From assembly GCA_001829415.1 (NCBI GenBank), contig MIBE01000074.1, forward strand, positions 1-33,668: 33,668 bases of DNA, read 5' to 3'. Below the pieces are notes generated by a model. The model searched no databases and had not been told where the DNA came from. It saw only the letters and a program-made list of their open reading frames with translations. The position numbers and the translations under genes are program-made. The stretch's first letter is position 1. Each line of letters begins with the position of its first letter. This stretch comes from Spirochaetes bacterium GWF1_51_8 (GTDB taxonomy: Bacteria > Spirochaetota > Brevinematia > Brevinematales > GWF1-51-8). Positions 17,691 through 26,444 of this stretch are shown here, piece after piece.

Positions 17691-17724
17691 AGAGCGGGGG
17701 GTTTTTATATTTTGGGCAATAACT

Positions 17725-18150
17725 CTACTTTTTGGCGGGGGTTTTACATTCGGGGCCGCCGGTGTTCTGGCAGTCCTTGAGCTGAACCTTGAGCGCATTC
17801 GAGGATATAGTAATCTCGATGAACGAGACGACGAGCGACGCCATGAGGAGAAGGAGCGCGAACGAGAACGTGTACTCGACCCATCCCTCGATATCCATAA
17901 AGAGCAGGAACATACAGAACACGCAGAAGATGAAGCTCAGTATTCCGAGCGCCTGCATATAACGGATCAGCCCGATCCTGAGACTGAGGTTCCTGATTTG
18001 GTCGAGAAGTGTTTGGTCGGGAGCTTCTTTATGTTTCGCATGGAGCTCCCGGACGAGATTGGCGAGGGTCAGGAAACGGTTCGTATACGCGAGCAAGAGC
18101 AGCGAGATCGCGGGGAAGAGTAACGCGGGCGTGGTGAGATCGAGTTTCAT
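17725..18150 (-). CDS. DUF2721 family membrane protein
   Basis: A 141-residue integral membrane protein: one segment near residues 7-25 (PALLFPAISLLLLAYTNRFL), a cytoplasmic helix carrying LVRELHAKH and LIRYMQ, then two segments at about 65-86 and 92-115. This layout fits DUF2721, a small family of unknown function with a LTNRFLxLxxLVRxL-type signature. It is the last gene of the cheR-cheD-DUF4956-DUF2721 run and follows DUF4956 by six bases with only a weak ribosome site, suggesting coupled translation. No biochemical role is known. Confidence 0.75.
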   Translation of the reverse strand: MKLDLTTPALLFPAISLLLLAYTNRFLTLANLVRELHAKHKEAPDQTLLDQIRNLSLRIGLIRYMQALGILSFIFCVFCMFLLFMDIEGWVEYTFSFALLLLMASLVVSFIEITISSNALKVQLKDCQNTGGPECKTPAKK

Positions 18151-18156
18151 TCGGGC

Positions 18157-18822
18157 CTACTCGACACGCGACACTTCGAAATCGACGATCAGTTCGGGGT
18201 TATCGCTCTTCGCTTTTTCCGCTAACGGGAACGCCTTATCCACCGGCATGGAAACATGATAGACCAGCCGGAACTTGTTCTCGCGGATTTCGGTGGGTGT
18301 AAATTTTACTTTTTGTTTCTGAATGTAATCCTTCACTAATTTCAGCGACTCGTAGTCCTTGCAGTTAAACTCTATCTGCGTCAGTTCGGTCTTGAAGAGC
18401 GGGAGGTATTTCAGCCCGATTAGGAGAGGCAGAACGATCATCATGCTGATCAGCGCGAGTTCGAAGAACCCGAGACCTGTCGCCATACCCACCGCTACCG
18501 AGAAGAAGAAAATAGCGGTATCCTTCGTGTCGCGCAGGGTGGTGCGGAAACGGATGAAACTCATCGCGCCGAACAAGCCGATCGCGCGGGCGAAATTGTC
18601 GCCGATGACGTTAATCACCATCGCGGATACCAGCGTCACGAGAATCTGCGCATGCAGGTTGGAGCGTTCGAACTCATGCCCGCTGTACGCGATATACGAC
18701 ACGCCGCCGATGATGAGGGCGAAACCCAGCGCTACTATCATCCGCCAGAAGATCACTTCGATCCCGATCGGATTCCCCATAGCTATCGGTGAAAGACTGT
18801 CTAAAAGTTCCTTTAATCCCAT
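18157..18822 (-). CDS. DUF4956 family membrane protein
   Basis: A 221-residue protein with membrane segments at about 25-46, 55-77, 80-115 and 115-142, then a soluble C-terminal domain of about 75 residues (IEFNCKDYESLKLVKDYIQK) with an ACT/ferredoxin-like pattern. The central FIRFRTTLRDTKDTAIFFFS followed by VAVGMATG is the DUF4956 signature. In many genomes DUF4956 is encoded with CotH kinases and VTC-type polyphosphate polymerase domain proteins. Here four CotH genes lie just beyond the divergent cheR start and no VTC gene is visible. RBS AGGGGA precedes the ATG. It lies 18 bases after cheD. Role in CotH-linked surface modification is inferred from context. Confidence 0.85.
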   Translation of the reverse strand: MGLKELLDSLSPIAMGNPIGIEVIFWRMIVALGFALIIGGVSYIAYSGHEFERSNLHAQILVTLVSAMVINVIGDNFARAIGLFGAMSFIRFRTTLRDTKDTAIFFFSVAVGMATGLGFFELALISMMIVLPLLIGLKYLPLFKTELTQIEFNCKDYESLKLVKDYIQKQKVKFTPTEIRENKFRLVYHVSMPVDKAFPLAEKAKSDNPELIVDFEVSRVE

Positions 18823-18840
18823 TGCATTCCCCTTATTGAT

Positions 18841-19332
18841 TTATTTGTCGTAAAGGTCGTCGATATCCATATGTTCGAGAAACGAGACCTCAACTTTACT
18901 TGTCTCAGTATTGAAAAGAACCCGCCTGCCCCGTTCGCCGCCGGTATTGGTGGCCACGACACGGATTTCGTTCTGCCGTAAGATCTGCTGGGCGGATTCG
19001 ATATTCCTGTCGCCGATAAAGAATATCTCCGACTCGTCGAAGATGATGAACGCTCCGCCGGTAATAGTCGCCTCGAGAAACTGCTTCTTCGATCCGGCTT
19101 GAATGAACTTGTTGATCAGTGTCGGCACGGCGACATCCCCGTACTTCGTGCTGACCCCACGGTTCGAGGAATTGGGCAGGAGAAAATGAACCATCCCGCC
19201 GAACTTATTGACCTTATCGTAGAGGGTGACGGCAACACAGGAACCCAGCACGGTTCGGATTACCACGGGCTTCTTGGAAAATATCAACTCGCCGGGATTG
19301 AGAAAATAGACGGGTGCGTCTAAATTACTCAT
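18841..19332 (-). CDS. cheD: Chemoreceptor glutamine deamidase CheD
   Basis: A 163-residue protein that deamidates (and in some species demethylates) glutamines of chemoreceptors and often works with CheC. The catalytic Cys of TVLGSCVAVTLYD (Cys32) and His of GGMVHFLLP (His49) are present, with the conserved ITGGAFIIF and RNIESAQQIL stretches after them. Length is typical of the family. The start chosen is the ATG at 19332, five bases after GAGG; a GTG one codon upstream is less likely. It follows cheR by 12 bases. No chemoreceptor, CheA or CheC is in the window. Confidence 0.93.
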   Translation of the reverse strand: MSNLDAPVYFLNPGELIFSKKPVVIRTVLGSCVAVTLYDKVNKFGGMVHFLLPNSSNRGVSTKYGDVAVPTLINKFIQAGSKKQFLEATITGGAFIIFDESEIFFIGDRNIESAQQILRQNEIRVVATNTGGERGRRVLFNTETSKVEVSFLEHMDIDDLYDK

Positions 19333-19344
19333 CACATCCTCGCA

Positions 19345-20166
19345 TTACACTTTCTGGTAGATGGAATTCCTGTTTATCTTCAGTTTATGGTCGATCCCGA
19401 CTAAACTCTCCGATAAACCGAGAATAAGGTATCCCCCGGGTTTAATATAACTTAAAATTTTATTTATTATATATTCTTTTTCTTTATTGTCAAAATAAAT
19501 CAGGACATTCCTCAGGAACACCAGATCGAACGCCTTATGAAACGGGTACGGCTCGAGCAGGTTTATGTAACGGTACGCGATCAGCTCCCGGAGAAACTGC
19601 TTCACCGTGAACGCGTTCGTCTCCCGGTCGAAATCGAAATAGTTCCGAAGGAGCGAGTCGTCGAGGTGCCCCCGGACTTTCGTATAATGATAGACGCCGG
19701 TTTCGGCGGCATTGAGCATCTTCCGTGAGATGTCGCTCGCGAGAACCTTGATATCGTAGTTCTTGTAGTCGGGGACGGCCTGCGTGATCGCGATTGCCAT
19801 GCTGTACGGTTCTTCGCCCGAGGAGCACGCCGCGCTCCAGATTCGGATATACGGCTCCGTCTGACTGGCCTTGCCGAGATACTCGCGGAGAAAATCGAAA
19901 TGGAGCGGTTCCCGGAAGAAAAACGTGAAATTGGTCGTCAGGACATTAAGGAAATCGGTCGTCAGCTTCCCGCTTTTATCGTCCAGTAACGCATGGTAGT
20001 ACTGTTCGAACGAATGGAACGGTTTTGTCGGCCCGACATATTTGGAGAGACGGTGTATCAGGAGATACTTCTTATGGTCCTGAAGTTTGATCCCGCTCAG
20101 TTCGAAAAGCATTAAGGCGAATTTTTTAAAAAGCTCGTCGGTTAAAACCGGGTAATCCAAATCCAT
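19345..20166 (-). CDS. cheR: Chemotaxis receptor methyltransferase CheR
   Basis: A 273-residue SAM-dependent methyltransferase that methylates glutamates of chemoreceptors in the cytoplasm. An N-terminal helical domain (1-70) is followed by the methyltransferase core: TTNFTFFFREPLHFDFL (about 77-93), the SAM-binding loop IWSAACSSGEEPYSMAI (about 108-125), LASDIS (about 141) and FLRNVLIYFD (about 217). The usual TTNETxFFRE motif has Phe instead of Glu here. No TPR tail or pentapeptide-binding extension is seen. First gene of the run with cheD, DUF4956 and DUF2721; AAGGGA lies ahead of the ATG. It diverges from the CotH array. Confidence 0.93.
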   Translation of the reverse strand: MDLDYPVLTDELFKKFALMLFELSGIKLQDHKKYLLIHRLSKYVGPTKPFHSFEQYYHALLDDKSGKLTTDFLNVLTTNFTFFFREPLHFDFLREYLGKASQTEPYIRIWSAACSSGEEPYSMAIAITQAVPDYKNYDIKVLASDISRKMLNAAETGVYHYTKVRGHLDDSLLRNYFDFDRETNAFTVKQFLRELIAYRYINLLEPYPFHKAFDLVFLRNVLIYFDNKEKEYIINKILSYIKPGGYLILGLSESLVGIDHKLKINRNSIYQKV

Positions 20167-20377
20167 ACTTTTCCCTTATCGTCGATTAGGAACAGGAATA
20201 CCCCGCCTTGCTTCATGTTTCCGGCACAAAAATACGCAAATCGTAAGGAAAATCGGAAAGAAATCCCCGGCCGATCCGGGATATATATTATATTTTACTC
20301 ATGTTTGAGGATAAAATCAAATTTTTATTTCTCGACGGGTTATATAAAAAAAAAGTTAACTAGAAATTAACAATGAG

Positions 20378-20406
20378 TTGAGAAAATGTATTTTTAGGGG
20401 TATAAT
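20378..20406 (+). promoter_or_regulatory. Sigma70-type promoter of the CotH array
   Basis: TTGAGA (20378-20383), 17 bases and perfect TATAAT (20401-20406), 26 bases before the ATG at 20433. A cre-like GGTAAGCGCTTTTA (12 of 14 positions) lies at 20438-20451, just inside the gene. The rest of the 266-base divergent gap is AT-rich, with a small CCCGG/CCGGG hairpin at about 20266-20280. Confidence 0.75.
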
Positions 20407-20432
20407 ACTCAAATGGTTTGGAGGTAAGTAAA

Positions 20433-22595
20433 ATGCCGGTAAGCGCTTTTAGAAAGTACTCCGCGATAGTTTTCGCGGCGTGTCTCATGTTTGTCACCGC
20501 ATCCTGCCAGCTCGCCACGGGCGGCGGATTTAGCGAAATTCCTAAAACGAAGACCACGAAGCTGGATAAGCTCAAGAGCTTTTTCGATCTCACGGATGTG
20601 CCTTCGATAGTGATCGAGATCAGTTCCAACGAATGGAATACACTTCTGACGAACTTCGATGTAAATGACCGGAATGAAACGATGGTGAAGGCTGATTTTA
20701 GCTTTGTCAAAGACGGTGTTACCAATCATTATATCAATATAGGTTTCAGGGTCAGAGGTAATTCCTTCAGCCGTGTCAGACCCGAGGGAAGCACCGGGCA
20801 AATGCATCAGCCTTCAGGGGCTGATTGGCATCAGGCTCATTTTAAGATCGACATCGACCAATTCGCGGCCGTAAACACTAATTTCTACGGGATGGACGGG
20901 ATCAACCTGAAATTTATCAACAGCGATCCCGCATACGCACGTGAGGTATATTGCTACAATCTCTTCCAAAAGTTCGGTGTCTGGACCGCTCCTCTCGCTA
21001 GTTTCTGCAAAGTATATATCAAGATCAAAGAAGACCCGACAGCGGCATATTTCGGTGTCTACACTATGATCGAACCGATCGACGACAATTTCCTAAAGGT
21101 TCGATTTACTAAGACACCCACCGATGATGAAGGAAATTTATGGAAATGCTTATACCAATCGATGGGTCCGGCCGATATGCTTCTCCCCGCAGATGCTAAA
21201 ATCGGTATTGAATCAATAGACCAATTTAATGAAGGCAATAGTATTCGCCCTTCGTATGACCTGAAGACCCAGAAGACGAATTTCACCGCCGCAAAAGCCC
21301 AACTCCTCAGTTTCATCAATAACCTGAACACGAAAACGGGCGCCGATTTCGAATCATGGATATCCCAGGCGATGGACGTCGATCTCCTTCTCCGGGCCTA
21401 CGCTGTCAACGTTTTAGTCGGAATGTGGGACGATTACTGGAAAAACGGAAACAACTATTATTTTTATTTCGACGATCTGGGTAAAGCTTATTTCATTCCC
21501 TACGACTACGACAACACGATGGGAACCAGTGGTACGACATGGGGTGATCCCGGTACTGAAAACGTTTTGAATTGGGGCGACGACACCGCCGTGTTGATCG
21601 AAAAAGTTCTCGCTATTCCCGCATTCCAGAACACCTACAAGAAATATATCGCGGAACTCATTAATAAAACCAACGATCTGTTCGATTTTACGAAATCCAC
21701 AAACAGGATCAAGCAAATGCATTCCGTGATTTCTCCTTTTATCGCTAACGACACCGGTGATAACATGTCAATTGTAGATCAGCCCGGCTGGGGAGATTAC
21801 ATGTTTTATTCCCTCCTTACCGGAGCGGTCGGAACAAACTACTTCAAGACGCGTATCGTGTACGCCCAGCTCCAGCTCGGACTGCCCACCAACGGAAACA
21901 CGTGGGGCAGCGGAGGAGGCGGCGGGGGCGGAGATACGACACCGCCCACATTTACAGATCCTCCCACTTTCTGGGCAAACGGTACTGACTGGATCGAGTT
22001 TTATTGGAGATTGAATGAGGCGGGTACCGTCTATTTTGTTTGCTTGACCAACAATAGCGCCGCTCCGACATCCGCGGAAGTGAAACTCGGACAGTCCGCG
22101 GGCGGAGGCGCCCCGATAGGTTCCGGAAGCGTTGCCTGCCCTTCTATTACTTATTATGGTTGGGGAGTTGGCGGCCTCACATATGAAACACCCTACGATA
22201 TCTATTGTGTCGCTCAGGACACCGCTGTAAATCTTCAAAGCTCACCGACGCTCTTGAACGCGACTACCGGCCCGGGCGGATATATCAGCCCCGAGATTCT
22301 TCCTACTTCAATCATTTTCCGTTTTAAATACACCGGGGCATCGATGCCGTCTACCAATATCTACCTCCGAGGCGATCCCGCAAATGGTGATTGGGATAAT
22401 GGATTGCTGATGACATATGTCGGGGGAGGTTTGTTTGAAATCACGCGCCTCCGTCCGTCGCAGGCCGATCATGGTGACGCCTATAAATTCTGGTACAATA
22501 ACGGCGCTCAAGTTTGGTTAACCGACCCAGTAAATACCAATTATGTCGATGACGGATGGGGCGGATACAATTCTTTGGTCGTAACGAATTTATAA
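20433..22595 (+). CDS. CotH-family kinase lipoprotein 1 with C-terminal CBM48-like domain
   Basis: A 720-residue lipoprotein (lipobox TASC, Cys25). CotH proteins are atypical protein kinases, first known from spore coats; in diderms they are secreted. Family landmarks: RVRGN (106-110), HFKIDIDQF (136), MDGINLKF and AREVYCYNLF (154-178), WDDYWKNGNNYYFY (332-345) and IPYDYDNTMG (355-364), whose Asp residues correspond to the metal-binding site. After a poly-Gly linker (493-500) comes a fibronectin-III-like domain (501-605), then a C-terminal beta domain (about 620-720) resembling AMPK/CBM48 glycogen-binding modules. ATG 20433 has GGAGG eight bases upstream; a TTG at 20418 is rejected. First of four tandem paralogues. 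The substrate is unknown. Confidence 0.88.
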   Translation: MPVSAFRKYSAIVFAACLMFVTASCQLATGGGFSEIPKTKTTKLDKLKSFFDLTDVPSIVIEISSNEWNTLLTNFDVNDRNETMVKADFSFVKDGVTNHYINIGFRVRGNSFSRVRPEGSTGQMHQPSGADWHQAHFKIDIDQFAAVNTNFYGMDGINLKFINSDPAYAREVYCYNLFQKFGVWTAPLASFCKVYIKIKEDPTAAYFGVYTMIEPIDDNFLKVRFTKTPTDDEGNLWKCLYQSMGPADMLLPADAKIGIESIDQFNEGNSIRPSYDLKTQKTNFTAAKAQLLSFINNLNTKTGADFESWISQAMDVDLLLRAYAVNVLVGMWDDYWKNGNNYYFYFDDLGKAYFIPYDYDNTMGTSGTTWGDPGTENVLNWGDDTAVLIEKVLAIPAFQNTYKKYIAELINKTNDLFDFTKSTNRIKQMHSVISPFIANDTGDNMSIVDQPGWGDYMFYSLLTGAVGTNYFKTRIVYAQLQLGLPTNGNTWGSGGGGGGGDTTPPTFTDPPTFWANGTDWIEFYWRLNEAGTVYFVCLTNNSAAPTSAEVKLGQSAGGGAPIGSGSVACPSITYYGWGVGGLTYETPYDIYCVAQDTAVNLQSSPTLLNATTGPGGYISPEILPTSIIFRFKYTGASMPSTNIYLRGDPANGDWDNGLLMTYVGGGLFEITRLRPSQADHGDAYKFWYNNGAQVWLTDPVNTNYVDDGWGGYNSLVVTNL

Positions 22596-22623
22596 AGTAC
22601 CACGTTCATAACGATATTATTCA

Positions 22624-22654
22624 GGATACCGGCTTTCGCCGGTATCCTTGTTTT
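22624..22654 (+). terminator. Terminator between CotH genes 1 and 2
   Basis: GGATACCGGC and GCCGGTATCC form a perfect 10 bp stem with a TTTC loop, followed by TTGTTTT. Gene 2 starts only 28 bases later and no clear promoter lies between, so readthrough or attenuation is possible. Confidence 0.88.
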
Positions 22655-22681
22655 ATTCAACAACACTAACGAGGCCTTCCT

Positions 22682-24775
22682 ATGAAAAAACTTGCCGTCG
22701 CAATGACCGCGCTTCTTTTCCTTTCCTGTCAGGACGTTTTTGTCAAACCGGTTCACACCCAGATCAAGGGCGATTCTTCCTACGTTTTCGACCTGTCCGC
22801 CCTTCCGGTGATCACTATCGAGGTCTCGTCGGAGCAATGGAACAATCTCCTCAAGATCATCGATGCCAACTGGGACTCCGAGGAGATGGTCGAGGCAGAT
22901 TTCAAGTTCGAGAAAAATGGCGTCGTCGAGACGCTTTACGGAATAGGAATCAGAATACGCGGGAATACCAGCCGGAAACGCCCCGAGGGAAGCTACGGCG
23001 AACCGCATAACCCCTCCGCGCCGAAATGGAACCACGCGCACTTTAAGCTGGATTTCGGCGAGTTCGCCAAGGGCAAGAACGAGTTTCACAGTCTCGGCGG
23101 CCTCAATCTCAAGTACTTCCGCGACGACGGCAACTATGTACGCGAGATATTCTGCTACGACCTGTTCCGGAAGTTCGGGGTGTGGACGGCACCGCAGGTG
23201 GGATTCTGCCGGTTGTATATCCATGTCGCGGGCGACGCGAAACCCGCCTACTATGGGGTGTATAAGATGATCGAGCCTTACGACGAGTACTACCTGAAGG
23301 CGCGTTTCGACAGCCAGTACTCCGGCGACGACGGCTACCTCTGGAAATGCTTGTGGGGCGCGAACCTGTCCAAACCCGGCGCGAAGGATGTGGGGATCGA
23401 GTCGATCAATCCGACGAACAACTCGTTAAGCATCGCCCCCTGTTACGACCTGAAGACAAAAAAAGGCCAACTCGGCAAAGCGCAGGCCATGCTGTTAAAA
23501 TTCATCCAAAACCTCAATAAAAAGAAGGGCGACGATTTCAAGAACTGGATATCGCAGGCGATGGATGTCGACCTGCTCCTGCGGCTCTACGCGGTGAACA
23601 ACCTTGTCGGGATGTGGGACGACTACTGGAAGAATAACGGCAACAACTACTACCTTTACTTCGACGAATGGGGCAAGTGCTACTTCCTCCCCTACGACTA
23701 CGACAACACGCTGGGTATCAGCATAAAGTCGTTCGGGAACACCGCGACAATCGATATCCTCAACTGGGGCCCGAAGCCAAAACCGGTGCTCCTCAATAAA
23801 GTCCTCGAAATCCCCGAGTTTAAGGAAAAGTATATCCGTTATATCGCCGAGCTGATCAGCCCGACGAACGACTTGTTCGATTTTACCGCGAGCACGAACC
23901 GCATCCTCGGGTGGCAGAAGATGATTTCGCCCTATATCGTCAACGACACCGGGAAGGAGATGGCGATTATCGATCTGCCGACTGCCGGATGGGGAAGTTT
24001 CGGCTACTATAAGCTCCTGACCGGCGACGCGACCGGGAAGTTTCCCAACGCCAACTATATCAAGACGCGAATCGTGTTCGCCCAACTCCAACTCGGATTA
24101 CCGACTAACGGGAACACGTGGATGTATGCCGGGCCCACAGAAAACGGCGATAAGATACCCCCGGTGTTCCTGCCGGCCGAGAAAAAACAGGTGACCAATC
24201 TGGGGCCGTTCGTAGGTATAATCAATGTCAAACTCGATGAAAGCTGTGCCGTGTTCTACACCGTTCTGCCCGACAGCGCTCCGGCTCCCACCGCGAAGGA
24301 GATTGTCGACGGTAACGGGATGACGGTCAAGGGCGAGTTCATTGTCCAGCCGAACAATACGGGTTACAACAACTTCTGCGGACTCAAGGAAAACAGCCAG
24401 TATAAGGTCTATATGGCCGCGATGGACGTCTACGGGAATCTGACCCCGTCGCCGTCGGTCTTCAACCTGGCAACCCCGTCCGCGCCGTTCCTCAACCCAA
24501 AGGACAACGGGACTTCCATCACCATCCGTATCGCATGGACAAACACAAACGCGGTATACCTGATGGGGGACTTCAACCAGTGGAAAAAGACGGCGAATCC
24601 GCTCCAAAAGGTCTCCGACGGTATCTGGGAAATCACGCTCGATAAAAAAGGTCTCAAAAAAGGAGACGGATACATATTCGCGGTTTTCCCATTCAAGAAT
24701 GGAAACTTTTTACTCGACGAGAACAATCCGTCGAATACCGCCGTTCCATGGCTCCGTTCTATATTCTGGTGGTAG
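22682..24775 (+). CDS. CotH-family kinase lipoprotein 2 with CBM48/AMPK-type domain
   Basis: A 697-residue lipoprotein (lipobox LFLSC, Cys16). The CotH kinase core shows RIRGNTSRKRPEG (91-103), LREIF-like YVREIFCYDLF (152-162), WDDYWKNNGNNYYLY (312-326) and LPYDYDNTLG (336-345). The domain between about 480 and 605 is fibronectin-III-like. Residues about 612-690 carry the AMPK1/CBM48 pattern VYLMGDFNQWKK then DGIWEITL and a KGDGYIFAVF stretch, close to the glycogen-binding consensus (GDFNxW, DGxWE, YxF). It is the clearest case of a CotH kinase fused to a starch/glycogen-type module here. No clear promoter is seen and a terminator lies 28 bases upstream. The closest relative is gene 1. Confidence 0.9.
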   Translation: MKKLAVAMTALLFLSCQDVFVKPVHTQIKGDSSYVFDLSALPVITIEVSSEQWNNLLKIIDANWDSEEMVEADFKFEKNGVVETLYGIGIRIRGNTSRKRPEGSYGEPHNPSAPKWNHAHFKLDFGEFAKGKNEFHSLGGLNLKYFRDDGNYVREIFCYDLFRKFGVWTAPQVGFCRLYIHVAGDAKPAYYGVYKMIEPYDEYYLKARFDSQYSGDDGYLWKCLWGANLSKPGAKDVGIESINPTNNSLSIAPCYDLKTKKGQLGKAQAMLLKFIQNLNKKKGDDFKNWISQAMDVDLLLRLYAVNNLVGMWDDYWKNNGNNYYLYFDEWGKCYFLPYDYDNTLGISIKSFGNTATIDILNWGPKPKPVLLNKVLEIPEFKEKYIRYIAELISPTNDLFDFTASTNRILGWQKMISPYIVNDTGKEMAIIDLPTAGWGSFGYYKLLTGDATGKFPNANYIKTRIVFAQLQLGLPTNGNTWMYAGPTENGDKIPPVFLPAEKKQVTNLGPFVGIINVKLDESCAVFYTVLPDSAPAPTAKEIVDGNGMTVKGEFIVQPNNTGYNNFCGLKENSQYKVYMAAMDVYGNLTPSPSVFNLATPSAPFLNPKDNGTSITIRIAWTNTNAVYLMGDFNQWKKTANPLQKVSDGIWEITLDKKGLKKGDGYIFAVFPFKNGNFLLDENNPSNTAVPWLRSIFWW

Positions 24776-24800
24776 GTTTATTACCGCGCGTATAGTAAGA

Positions 24801-25004
24801 GGGCGGTATAAAAAACTTATTAATTGGAGTATGATCCAAGTTTAGAGTAATTGTCTTGTCATTGCGGGCGTAAGCGAAGCAATCTATTTTTAATGTTTTA
24901 TTGTAAATGACACAGGCTGTTTCTACCGCGCTTCAATAAATAAGCATGATTTTGTCCTGAAAAGAGCCTTTTTGTCCATTTGAATAGAGTTTTAATAACC
25001 GCCC
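24801..25004. repeat. MITE-like element, copy E
   Basis: A 204-base block with imperfect inverted ends GGGCGGTATAAAAAAC (24801-24816) and GTTTTAATAACCGCCC (24989-25004). The left end matches copy C. Inside is CTTGTCATTGCGGGCGTAAG and AGCAATCTATTTTT (24851-24892), a half-site of the same family as copies A, B and D. It occupies most of the gap between CotH genes 2 and 3; no gene is visible. Confidence 0.65.
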
Positions 25005-25031
25005 AATATAAATTCGTCCCGGGAAGGTATT

Positions 25032-26429
25032 ATGAAGAACGGTCTCCTGTCATTCACGTTATTGCTATTCCTCTCCTGCGGCGGCGAAGTCCGTCCGATG
25101 GACAAGGCGACCCTTTCGCTCGGGCAGGACTATGTGTTCGATATCAAGGCCCTTCCCGAGATCGTGATCGATATCAGCGCCGGCGAATGGAACAAGCTGC
25201 TGAAGTACTACCAGCAGAATCCCGAGAATGAGGAATGCGTGCACGCCGATTTCACCTTCATCAAGGACGGCCAGTCGCAGACGCTCTGGAATATAGGCTT
25301 CCGTGTCCGCGGCAACGGTTTCAGCAGGGTCTGCCCCGAGAACGACTATGTCCATACCCCCGGTAAAACCGAATGGAACCAGAGCCATTTCCGGATCGAT
25401 TTCGATAAATTTTCACCCAAGCAGGACTTCCATACGCTCAAGGCCATGAACCTGAAGGCGTTCAACGGCGATCCGGCGATGGTGCGCGAGATCTACTGTA
25501 TGGACCTCTTTCAGCGTTTCGGAGTGTTCGTCGCGCCGAAGTCCGCTTATGTCTGCCTCAGTATCTATGTCCGGGGCGACCCCGCGCCTGTGTACTACGG
25601 GGTTTACCGGATGAACGAGAGCGTCGACTCCGTGATGATCAAAAACCGCTTCCCGGGTAATAAGCTCGGCTATCTCTGGAAATGCCTTTGGCCCGCGAAC
25701 CTCATCCACGCCTCGATGGAAGGCAAAATCGGGATCGAGGATATCAGTCCGGTCAGCAAGGGGATGAGCAAGTCTTACCCTTACGACCTCAAGACGAAAA
25801 AGAAGGATTTCGAAAAGGCGAAGGAGCTTCTGCTCGATTTCGCGTATAACCTGAACTACCTCGAGGGCGATGAGCTCAAGAAATGGCTCGAACAGAATTT
25901 CGAGGTCCAGCTCTTTCTCAAGGCTTACGCCGTCAATGTCATGGTCGGGATGTGGGACGATTACTGGGGAAACAATAACAATTACTATCTCTATCGCCAC
26001 CCGTCGGGAAAGTGGTACTTCATTCCCTACGACTACGACAACACTCTCGGCACCGCTGTCGGCACTATGGACGCGACGAAGGATGTAATGGCGTGGGGCT
26101 CGTATGCCGAAAGGCCGCTGATCGACAAAATCCTTTCCATTCCCGAGTACTCCAAGGCGTACCAGGGGTATATCGCCGAACTGATCGACCCGAAGAACGG
26201 GCTTTTCGACACGGCGGCGAGCATGGCGCGGATCGCCGAATGGCAGGCGATGATCGCTGAGTCTGTCGGTAACGACACGACCGGCCCGCAGGCGATCAAG
26301 GACAAACCCGCCGACTGGGGGCGTTACGGCTACTACCGTCTGCTCTCCGGTTCCGACGACACCCCCGGCGAGGTCAATTACTTCCTCCAGAAGATCAAGT
26401 ATGTCAAGGAACAGCTTTCGATTAAATAA
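25032..26429 (+). CDS. CotH-family kinase lipoprotein 3 (short form)
   Basis: A 465-residue lipoprotein (lipobox LFLSC, Cys16) consisting of the kinase region only, with no C-terminal beta domains. Landmarks: RVRGNGFSRV (91-100), SHFRIDFDKF (118), LKAFNGDPAMVREIYCMDLF (141-160), WDDYWGNNNNYYLY (308-321) and IPYDYDNTLG (331-340). It shares long identical stretches with gene 4 (IRPADxATxSLG-type leader region, PENEECVHADFTFIK, LKAFNGDPAMVREIYC), so the two are recent duplicates. GGGAAGG lies before the ATG. The gene is followed by repeat copy D. Probably outer-membrane-anchored kinase; substrate unknown. Confidence 0.88.
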   Translation: MKNGLLSFTLLLFLSCGGEVRPMDKATLSLGQDYVFDIKALPEIVIDISAGEWNKLLKYYQQNPENEECVHADFTFIKDGQSQTLWNIGFRVRGNGFSRVCPENDYVHTPGKTEWNQSHFRIDFDKFSPKQDFHTLKAMNLKAFNGDPAMVREIYCMDLFQRFGVFVAPKSAYVCLSIYVRGDPAPVYYGVYRMNESVDSVMIKNRFPGNKLGYLWKCLWPANLIHASMEGKIGIEDISPVSKGMSKSYPYDLKTKKKDFEKAKELLLDFAYNLNYLEGDELKKWLEQNFEVQLFLKAYAVNVMVGMWDDYWGNNNNYYLYRHPSGKWYFIPYDYDNTLGTAVGTMDATKDVMAWGSYAERPLIDKILSIPEYSKAYQGYIAELIDPKNGLFDTAASMARIAEWQAMIAESVGNDTTGPQAIKDKPADWGRYGYYRLLSGSDDTPGEVNYFLQKIKYVKEQLSIK

Positions 26430-26444
26430 CCGGCCTCCGGCATA

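Noticed and set aside
20167-20300. Sigma28-type promoter for cheR
   Set aside because: A GACGATAA-like -10 is seen near 20181 but no TAAA -35 at the right distance; a TATAAT complement at 20287-20292 has only a poor -35.
20418-20432. TTG start for CotH gene 1
   Set aside because: It overlaps the GGAGG site that serves the ATG at 20433.
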